From Mycobacterium sp. OTB74 (GTDB lineage Bacteria > Actinomycetota > Actinomycetes > Mycobacteriales > Mycobacteriaceae): a DNA stretch of 64,000 nucleotides. The stretch lies in the NCBI RefSeq assembly GCF_029892685.1, contig NZ_JARXVD010000012.1:1-64000 (forward strand), in the 5' to 3' direction. How positions within the stretch are numbered: the first letter of the stretch is position 1; each line of letters opens with the position of its first letter. Below, in pieces: positions 57,858 to 64,000 of the stretch. The notes under the pieces are model-generated. The model was not told the origin of the DNA. It did no database searches and worked only from the letters and a program-made list of their open reading frames with translations. The position numbers and the translations under genes were made by a program.

Positions 57858-59881
57858 GCGCGTCCTCCCGCAGCGATCGGCGCGTCGACCAAATGACCGC
57901 GGTGCAGCCGCAGAATGCGCGGGCAGAGTTCGTCGAGCCCGGCGAAGTCATGCGAGATGACCACGACGGTCAACCCGGTGGTGCGGCGCAATTCGGCGAG
58001 CAGCTTCACCAGACCGCGCTGGCTGGCGGCGTCAAGCCCGGCCAGCGGCTCGTCCAGAATGAGCGCCCGCGGACGACCGGCCAACAGTCCGGCCAGCACC
58101 ACCCGGCGCATCTGACCGCCGCTGAGCTGATCGATGCGGCGGTCGGCCAGGTGCGGGTCCAGGCCGACCATGGTCAGCGCCTCGGCGATGCGTGCCCGGT
58201 CACGCCGGGAGAAGCCGGCGGCTGACGCAATCTCGTGGCCCACCCGCGAGCGCATCAACTGAAGGCGCGCCGCCTGAAATGAAATGGCGACCGCACCGAC
58301 CTGATCGGACACGGGTGACCCGTCGAGCAGGCAGCTGCCGGTGGTGGGCACGGTCAGTCCGGCCATAATCCAGGCCAGCGTCGACTTGCCGGAGCCGTTG
58401 AGCCCGTGGATCAGCACGCCTTCACCCTCGTGCACGGCGAAGCTGATGTCACTCAAAGCGGTTGATTCCCAGGGTGTTCCGCTGCCGTACCGATGGCCGA
58501 CGCCCCGCACGTCAAGGACGACCGCGCCGTGCGGTTCAGCTCCGACCGCCGCCACCGGGACCGCGGCGGTCTCGACCATCTCGACATTGTCGTGAGCACC
58601 GGAAAGGAGGACCACCCGGTCGGCCGAATCGGCTTCGTCGGTGTAGTGCGTGATGTGCACCAGAGAAGTGCGGTGATGCCGGCTCAGCCCGGACAGCACC
58701 GACAGCAAGCTGTCGCGGCCTTGCTGATCAACCATGCTGGTGACCTCGTCGGCGATCAGCAGCGCCGGCTCGCGCGCCAATGCGGCGGCCACGGCGAGCC
58801 GTTGCAACTCACCGCCGGACAGCCCGCCGGTGTCGCGGTTGGCCAGTCCGTCCAAGCCCACCTCGGCCAGCAGTCGCTCGACGTCAATGGTCTGACCGGG
58901 TGGCAGGCCCCAGACCACGTCGTCAGCCACCCGGCTGCCCAGGACCTGACTCTCGGGGTGCTGCATGACGACCGCGGTGCCACCGGGATGCCCCAAGCCG
59001 ACCGCGCCCGGCCGCTCGATGGTGCCCGCGGTGGGGGCACGGCCGGCGAGCATGAGCATCAATGTGGTCTTGCCCGAGCCGTTGGCACCGGTGATGGCGA
59101 CGTGCTCGCCTTCGTCGACGGTCAAGGTCAATGGGCCGAGGGCATCGCGATCCGTGCCGGGATAGCGGAATCTGACGTCGCGCAGACGGGTCGGGACCGG
59201 TGACACGACCGCATCCGATTCGACGGCATCGAGCTTGTGGACATCCGGGATGCCGAGCAGTCGGGTCAGCACCCGGGACAGCGCCCACCAGCCGATCAAC
59301 GTGACGATCACGATGTGGATGACCACTGACAGCATCACCGGCACCGGCCAGTAATGCAGGAAGGCGGAGAATCCGGTTCGCATGTCGTGCGCCATACGCT
59401 CGCCGCCGGGCAGTACCGCGACAGCGTTGGCCAACCCGTTGATGTTGGCGGTCATGGACGCGAAAATCAGCTGCCGCAAACGCGACACCAGCAACAGGAA
59501 GCCGATGATGTACGCACCGAACACCACACCGGCACCGATCGCCGCCCAGATGACGGCGTGAACGCCGCGCCCTTTACGCTTGACGATGCCGGTCAGCCCG
59601 CCGATATAGGCGCAGAACACCACGGTCATCAGGCCACCGAGGCCGGCGATGAGAAACGCGATGGCGCCGCCCGCAATGGTCGCAGCGAGCAGCGCCCGCA
59701 GTCGGTACCGATACGCCAGCAGTCCCATCGGGACGGTGCCCAACATGCCGAGCCCCGCAGCAAACGGAACCACGATGGCGATGATGGCGGTGGCCGCGCA
59801 CAGCGCCGCCATGACCGCGGCCTGGGCAAGCTCACCTGGATTGAGGGCGCCGGCTGAACGATGCGGGCCGGCTTCAGTCAT
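57854..59881 (-). CDS. ECF transporter S-A-A' fusion protein (Rv2326c-like)
   Basis: A 675-residue fusion. Residues about 15-235 form six to seven membrane helices resembling an ECF substrate-capture (S) component. Two ABC ATPase domains follow: the first with Walker A GANGSGKTT and signature LSGGELQRL, the second with GLNGSGKST and LSGGQMRRV. Thus one gene encodes substrate binding and both ATPases, with EcfT separate. The start at 59881 is set by the domain pattern. Substrate unknown; adjacent MarR likely regulates it. Confidence 0.9.
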   Translation of the reverse strand: MTEAGPHRSAGALNPGELAQAAVMAALCAATAIIAIVVPFAAGLGMLGTVPMGLLAYRYRLRALLAATIAGGAIAFLIAGLGGLMTVVFCAYIGGLTGIVKRKGRGVHAVIWAAIGAGVVFGAYIIGFLLLVSRLRQLIFASMTANINGLANAVAVLPGGERMAHDMRTGFSAFLHYWPVPVMLSVVIHIVIVTLIGWWALSRVLTRLLGIPDVHKLDAVESDAVVSPVPTRLRDVRFRYPGTDRDALGPLTLTVDEGEHVAITGANGSGKTTLMLMLAGRAPTAGTIERPGAVGLGHPGGTAVVMQHPESQVLGSRVADDVVWGLPPGQTIDVERLLAEVGLDGLANRDTGGLSGGELQRLAVAAALAREPALLIADEVTSMVDQQGRDSLLSVLSGLSRHHRTSLVHITHYTDEADSADRVVLLSGAHDNVEMVETAAVPVAAVGAEPHGAVVLDVRGVGHRYGSGTPWESTALSDISFAVHEGEGVLIHGLNGSGKSTLAWIMAGLTVPTTGSCLLDGSPVSDQVGAVAISFQAARLQLMRSRVGHEIASAAGFSRRDRARIAEALTMVGLDPHLADRRIDQLSGGQMRRVVLAGLLAGRPRALILDEPLAGLDAASQRGLVKLLAELRRTTGLTVVVISHDFAGLDELCPRILRLHRGHLVDAPIAAGGRA

Positions 59882-59930
59882 TTCACAATTCTGCCAGCGT
59901 TTCCCGGCAGTAGGCTTGTACGTACTGTGA

Positions 59931-59973
59931 GCGCCACCACCCGGTGGCGCGACCTGCATAGAAGGTCTATGCA
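59931..59973. promoter_or_regulatory. Twin palindromes in the ECF-MarR divergent promoter
   Basis: GCGCCACC-ACCC-GGTGGCGC (59931-59950) is followed by TGCATAGA-AGG-TCTATGCA (59955-59973). Both have perfect 8-bp arms. The second ends 3 nt before the marR ATG, where MarR binding would block its own transcription. GTACGTAC at 59918-59925 adds a third small palindrome. Confidence 0.75.
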
Positions 59974-59976
59974 ATT

Positions 59977-60465
59977 ATGGCCACCATGTCTCCAAGCGCC
60001 GCGTCGGGCACGTCAGCGGAATCCGCGGTCGCGGCCAACCCGACGCTGGCCGCAGATCTGCTCTCCGTGGTCGCTCGGCTGAACCGCTTGGCCAACCAGC
60101 GGGTGCGGCTGCCGTTGCCAGTCGCCCAGGCCCGGCTGCTCTCGACCATCGACGACCAAGGCGAGGCTCGGATTTCCGATCTGGCCGCACTGGACCACTG
60201 CTCGCAGCCGACCATGACCACTCAGGTGCGCCGCCTGGAGGACTCCGGGTTGGTGTCACGCTCGACCGACCCCGATGATGCGCGCGCCGTGCGGATCAGA
60301 ATCACGCCAGAAGGCGTGGCTGCGCTGGCGCAGGTACGTGCCGATCGCGGCAAAGCCATCGACCCTTATCTGGAACGCCTCGACGAATCCGACCGCGACA
60401 CCCTGGCTACGGCCATCGGCATCATGCGCAACTTGCTGCGTGAGGCACACCAACAGCACCGCTGA
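59977..60465 (+). CDS. MarR-family regulator (Rv2327-like)
   Basis: A 162-residue MarR-type winged-helix protein. The recognition region is ISDLAALDHCSQPTMTTQVR near residues 66-85 followed by the wing DPDDARAVRI. It is divergent from the ECF operon with a perfect palindrome just before its start. The most likely role is autoregulation and control of the ECF transporter in response to its substrate. The ATG at 59986 could also be the start. Confidence 0.9.
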   Translation: MATMSPSAASGTSAESAVAANPTLAADLLSVVARLNRLANQRVRLPLPVAQARLLSTIDDQGEARISDLAALDHCSQPTMTTQVRRLEDSGLVSRSTDPDDARAVRIRITPEGVAALAQVRADRGKAIDPYLERLDESDRDTLATAIGIMRNLLREAHQQHR

Positions 60466-60525
60466 CTGGCATCCGGTTCGCCGGGACCAACGCGCGGATC
60501 AGCCTGAGGGGTTAGCGTCGGAACC

Positions 60526-62457
60526 ATGGCCCAGTCCACTTACACATCCCTTTCCGACCACCTGCGCGACACCCTCGACGGTCGCTGGCACGACGCGAAA
60601 AACCGGATGCGCGAAGTGCTCTCGAATGAGATCTTCCGGCCGCACTACACACCCAACACGGTCATCGCCCGAACCAAGGTGGCCGAACAACTCAAGATCA
60701 TGGCGGCCAAAGGTGCCGCCGAGGACGGTTTCGCCAAGGCCCATGGCGGTACCGGGGACGTCGGCTCTGCGGTCACCATGATCCAGATGTTGGCAATGAG
60801 CGATCTGTCCCTGATGGTCAAAGCCGGCGTGCAGTGGGGGCTGTTCGGCGGCGCCGTCGAGAACCTGGGAACCGCACGCCACCACGAGGCATACGTCCGC
60901 CGGATCATCGACCTGGAGCTACTCGGCTGCTTCGCCATGACCGAGACCGGGCACGGCAGCGATGTGCAGTCGCTGGAGACCACCGCCACCTACGATCCGG
61001 CCACGCAAGAGTTCGTGATCGACTCCCCCACTCCCACCGCGCGCAAGGACTACATCGGCGGTGCCGCCGAAAGTGCGACGGTGGCAGCGGTTTTCGCCCA
61101 GTTGATCACCGGCGGCGAAAGCTACGGCGTGCACTGCTTCGTGGTACCCATCCGCGACGCCGACGGCAACGACCTGCCCGGGATCAGCACGTCGGACTGC
61201 CATTACAAAGGCGGCCTACCCGGGGTCGACAACGGCCGCATCCAGTTCGACCACGTCCGCGTCCCGCGGGAGAACCTGCTCAACAAATACGGCGATGTCA
61301 GCACCGACGGCACCTACAGCTCACCGATCGAGAGCACCGGCAAACGCTTTTTCACCATGCTCGGCACCCTCATTCGCGGCCGGGTGTGTGTCGGCGGCAG
61401 TGCCGCCCAGGCCGCGCGGGTGGCGCTGGACATCGCCACCCGATATGCGTTGCAGCGCAGGCAGTTCGAGGAACCAGAATCTGATGAAGAGGTGCTGATC
61501 ATGGATTATCTGGTGCATCAGCGGCGACTGCTGCCGCTGATCGCCGAGTCCTATGCACTGCAGTTCGCGCAGAACGAGCTGGTGACCAAATTGCACGAAT
61601 TGCAATCCATCGAGGACCCGGACGCCGAGGAGCAACGGGAACTGGAATCCCGCGCGGCCGGTCTGAAGGCCGCCAACAGTTGGCATGCCTCGCACGCCAT
61701 TCAAGAAGCCCGCGAGGCCTGCGGCGGTGCCGGGTATCTGGCCGAGAACCGCTTGATCGCGCTGCGCGCCGACACCGACGTGTTCACCACCTTCGAGGGC
61801 GACAACCATGTGCTGACCCAATTGGTGGCCAAGGAACTGCTGACCGCCTACGCCGATGACATCAAGGGCATGAGCCCATTCGAGTGGGTTCGCTTCGCCG
61901 CCAACACCGTTGGTGACCGAGTGCTCAAGCGCACCGCCGCCGAGACCATCATCCAGACCGTCCTGGACACCCGTCAGGACAACGAGGAAGAGGGCAGCCT
62001 GTTCAACCGCGGCACCCAGATCACCATGTTCGAGGACCGCGAAGAATACCTGCTCAGTTCGCTGGCGCGGCGCATGCAGGCCAAGTTCAAGGAGATGTCT
62101 GCATTCGAGGCGTTCAACTCGGTGCAGGACCACGTGCTGCACGCGGCGTCGGCACATATCGATCGAATTGTGTTGGAGGCCTTCGTCGCCGGTATCTCAT
62201 CGTGTCAGGACGAAGAAGCCGGCAAGGTGCTCTCGATGGTGTGCGACCTCTATGCACTCTCGGTGATCGAGAAAGACAAAGCCTGGTACATCGAGCACCG
62301 GTACCTGTCCACCGAGCGGGCCAAGGCCGTCACGCGCGGTATCAACGACGTGTGCCGGCGGCTGCGCTCCTATGCCGAGGCGCTGGTCGACGGCTTCGGT
62401 ATACCTGAACAGCTGCGATACGCCGAGATGCTGCATCCGGAACACATCGCTGATTGA
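60526..62457 (+). CDS. Acyl-CoA dehydrogenase/oxidase-like flavoenzyme
   Basis: A 643-residue acyl-CoA dehydrogenase-superfamily protein, longer than FadE enzymes and closer to peroxisomal acyl-CoA oxidases. The FAD/substrate segment CFAMTETGHGSD is intact, and the catalytic Glu is in FTTFEGDNHVLTQL near residue 425. A C-terminal helical extension of about 200 residues matches the oxidase-type architecture. It would introduce the alpha-beta double bond in fatty acyl-CoA; whether it uses oxygen or an electron-transfer flavoprotein cannot be told from sequence. Confidence 0.88.
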   Translation: MAQSTYTSLSDHLRDTLDGRWHDAKNRMREVLSNEIFRPHYTPNTVIARTKVAEQLKIMAAKGAAEDGFAKAHGGTGDVGSAVTMIQMLAMSDLSLMVKAGVQWGLFGGAVENLGTARHHEAYVRRIIDLELLGCFAMTETGHGSDVQSLETTATYDPATQEFVIDSPTPTARKDYIGGAAESATVAAVFAQLITGGESYGVHCFVVPIRDADGNDLPGISTSDCHYKGGLPGVDNGRIQFDHVRVPRENLLNKYGDVSTDGTYSSPIESTGKRFFTMLGTLIRGRVCVGGSAAQAARVALDIATRYALQRRQFEEPESDEEVLIMDYLVHQRRLLPLIAESYALQFAQNELVTKLHELQSIEDPDAEEQRELESRAAGLKAANSWHASHAIQEAREACGGAGYLAENRLIALRADTDVFTTFEGDNHVLTQLVAKELLTAYADDIKGMSPFEWVRFAANTVGDRVLKRTAAETIIQTVLDTRQDNEEEGSLFNRGTQITMFEDREEYLLSSLARRMQAKFKEMSAFEAFNSVQDHVLHAASAHIDRIVLEAFVAGISSCQDEEAGKVLSMVCDLYALSVIEKDKAWYIEHRYLSTERAKAVTRGINDVCRRLRSYAEALVDGFGIPEQLRYAEMLHPEHIAD

Positions 62458-62465
62458 TCGGTTGA

Positions 62466-62493
62466 TCGAACGTGCGCACGTTGGCACGTTCGA
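62466..62493. terminator. Bidirectional hairpin between convergent genes
   Basis: TCGAACGTGC pairs perfectly with GCACGTTCGA, a 10-bp stem with an 8-nt loop, 8 nt after the acyl-CoA dehydrogenase-like stop and 8 nt before the lppP stop. No T-run is present on either strand. Confidence 0.6.
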
Positions 62494-62501
62494 CGGAGTG
62501 A

Positions 62502-62990
62502 CTACGGCCCCGGAATCGGGTCGAGTGCCTTGAGCTTGCCGTCGGCGACGGTGAACCGGACCGAGCCGATGCCGGTCGGCCTGCCCGGCTGGTCGCTGGC
62601 CTGCTGCCACTGGTACTGCACCGTGGCGGTGTCAGGGGTGGCCGTGGTGACCGTGATGTACGGCCGCGGGTTGGGTGTCGCCGTGCCCAGCGGGGTGTTC
62701 TTGTTGAAGAACAGCACCTGCTGCAGGCTGTCGGGCTGCGCATCCGCAGGGCCGACCTGCACCCAGTACAGCGCACAGTTCGACGTGTGACCGCTGGCCT
62801 TCTGCACCCACGATCCGGATGGCAGGGCCTTGATCGCGCTGCTGACGACGTCGGGCGCCGGTGCGTCGGCAGTGGTGCAGTTGTCGGGTTGCCGCGGGCC
62901 GGGGCCGTGCGGGCTCCAGCCGCAGCCTGCGGACAGCAGCGCGGTAGCTGCGGTGAGGGTCAGGGCAGTTGTAACGCTGGTGTGGCGCAT
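62502..62990 (-). CDS. lppP: LppP/LprE-family lipoprotein
   Basis: A 162-residue lipoprotein with the lipobox LSAGC (Cys at residue 23) after a hydrophobic signal segment. The mature part has two further Cys (DNCTTA and SNCALY) and a compact beta-rich domain with FFNKNTPLGTATP. It matches the LppP/LprE family and, by position after the MarR gene, Rv2330c. The function is unknown; in M. tuberculosis it is membrane-anchored and surface exposed. It lies 4 bp after the MmpL gene and may share its mRNA. Confidence 0.85.
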   Translation of the reverse strand: MRHTSVTTALTLTAATALLSAGCGWSPHGPGPRQPDNCTTADAPAPDVVSSAIKALPSGSWVQKASGHTSNCALYWVQVGPADAQPDSLQQVLFFNKNTPLGTATPNPRPYITVTTATPDTATVQYQWQQASDQPGRPTGIGSVRFTVADGKLKALDPIPGP

Positions 62991-62994
62991 GGTG

Positions 62995-64000
62995 TCAGCC
63001 TACGGATTGGCCACCCACGGACCCAACCGCGACGTCTGTTCGCGTCAGGTCCACTCTGGAATCCGGAAGCACGTTGTGTGCGCGCTGGGGAACCGCGGGC
63101 CGGGTACGCACCCGCAGCGGCCACCAGAACCAGGGTCCGAGCAGCGCGGCGACCGATGGCGTCATCAGGGACCGCACCACCAAGGTGTCGAACAGCAGCC
63201 CGAGGCCGATGGTGGTGCCGGCCTGGCCAATAGAGCTCAGACTACTGGCGGCCATCGACATCATGGTGAAGGCGAAGACCAGGCCCGCAGTGGTGACGAC
63301 GCTGCCGGTTCCACCCATCGAGCGGATGATGCCGGTCCGCAGGCCCGCGCCGATCTCCTCCTGGAACCGCGAGACCAGCAACAGGTTGTAGTCGGATCCC
63401 ACGGCGAGCAGAATGATCAATCCGAAAACCGGTGCTATCCAGTTCAATTCGAGGCCGAACAGATGTTGCCACACCAACACTGAGAGCCCGAACGCCGCAC
63501 CCAACGACAGCAGTACGGTGCCCACGATCACCACCGAGGCGACGAGCGCTCGGGTGACGATCAACATCACGACGAAAATGAGTGTGAGAGCCGCGATCCC
63601 GACAATCAGCAGGTCGTATTGAGAACCCGACTGGATGTCACGGTAGATCGCGGCAGTCCCCGCCAGGTAAAACTTGGCATCGGTCAGGCTTGACCCCTTC
63701 ACAGCGTCATGTGCGGCATCCAGTTCCGGCTCGACAGCAGCGATACCGGCTGGGGTCGCCGGGTCTGCGGCGTGGGTGATGATGAACCGCGCGGCCTTGC
63801 CGTCGGGGGAAAGGAAGAGCTTCAGCCCACGCTGAAAGTCGGGGTTGTCGAACGCTTCCGGAGGCAGGTAGAAGTAATCCCCGCTCTGAGCTGAGTCGAA
63901 GGCCTGCCCCATGGCGCTCGCAGTCTCGGTCATCGTCGACATCTGTTTGACCAAGCCGGAGAAGCTGCTGTGCAGGGTCAACAAGGTCCCGCGCATGGAA
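62995..64000 (-). CDS. MmpL-family transporter, C-terminal part (runs off window)
   Basis: At least 335 residues of an MmpL/RND protein; the N-terminal half lies beyond the window. The second-half proton-relay pair is present in AVGSDYNLLLVSRFQEE, with the typical SMGGTGSVVTTAG and LLFDTLVVRSLMTPS segments. The upstream part (SGDYFYLPPEAFDNPDFQRG) resembles the MmpL4/5 class. No mmpS gene is visible on this side. The cargo is unknown. Confidence 0.9.
   Translation of the reverse strand, partial: SMRGTLLTLHSSFSGLVKQMSTMTETASAMGQAFDSAQSGDYFYLPPEAFDNPDFQRGLKLFLSPDGKAARFIITHAADPATPAGIAAVEPELDAAHDAVKGSSLTDAKFYLAGTAAIYRDIQSGSQYDLLIVGIAALTLIFVVMLIVTRALVASVVIVGTVLLSLGAAFGLSVLVWQHLFGLELNWIAPVFGLIILLAVGSDYNLLLVSRFQEEIGAGLRTGIIRSMGGTGSVVTTAGLVFAFTMMSMAASSLSSIGQAGTTIGLGLLFDTLVVRSLMTPSVAALLGPWFWWPLRVRTRPAVPQRAHNVLPDSRVDLTRTDVAVGSVGGQSVG

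Overview
The window is a GC-rich mycobacterial chromosome segment, most likely from an environmental Mycobacterium/Mycolicibacterium-type species. Evidence includes an MmpS/MmpL pair plus a second partial MmpL, a mycothiol-dependent formaldehyde dehydrogenase, an F420-type luciferase-like oxidoreductase, a mycofactocin-type SDR, DUF732 secreted proteins, an Rpf protein, an LppP-type lipoprotein and frequent GTG starts. From memory, blocks of the gene order match M. tuberculosis: mscR with its MBL partner (Rv2259-Rv2260), tldE-tldD-uspABC (Rv2314c-Rv2318), and ECF transporter-MarR-lppP (Rv2325c-Rv2330c). The genes between these blocks look like accessory or lineage-specific cargo. Species cannot be fixed from the sequence alone.

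Layout. 1-11 kb: a 29-bp tandem repeat behind a DUF3145-type gene, a purine permease, a serine hydrolase, the mscR-MBL detoxification pair, a SABATH-type methyltransferase, a DapB-like dehydrogenase, a secreted protein, an SDR and glycogen phosphorylase. 11-15.5 kb: mmpS-mmpL followed by a gene resembling Rv0455c, the periplasmic siderophore-secretion factor, all behind a palindrome-rich promoter and a short coupled leader ORF. 15.5-24 kb: a luxC-luxE-like fatty-acid reductase pair with a divergent TetR, then LLM, TetR, SDR, alpha/beta hydrolase and alcohol dehydrogenase genes. 24-29 kb: a large Pro-rich surface protein, a membrane-anchored esterase and small secreted proteins. 29-31 kb: the ammonium transporter/PII pair.

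31.3-35.4 kb is a less GC-rich island with an Rpf protein, a decayed CHAP-like fragment, tiny ORFs and an acyl-ACP-reductase-like gene, ending at a CAU tRNA. 35.7-45 kb holds secreted and heme-binding proteins, an Nramp-related transporter coupled to an MgtE-N/PRC protein, HdeD and BI-1 membrane proteins, and a run of HD, PhyH, thioesterase, AhpD-like and threonine aldolase genes. 45-51 kb: TldD/TldE and the UspABC amino-sugar importer. 51-57 kb: a five-gene SDR/sulfotransferase operon with a divergent LysR and tandem palindromes. 57-64 kb: an ECF transporter with a fused S-A-A' protein, a MarR with a perfect operator palindrome, an acyl-CoA dehydrogenase/oxidase, LppP and the C-terminal half of another MmpL.

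Many genes are joined by 4-nt start/stop overlaps, so these are tight operons. At least six genes show a -10 hexamer 6-7 nt before the start codon, which is typical of leaderless mycobacterial mRNAs. The most noteworthy candidates are the Nramp-like/MgtE-N pair, the Lux-type reductase and the AAR-like enzyme (two separate routes to fatty aldehyde), the mmpS-mmpL-Rv0455c-like operon, and the LysR-controlled sulfotransferase/SDR operon.
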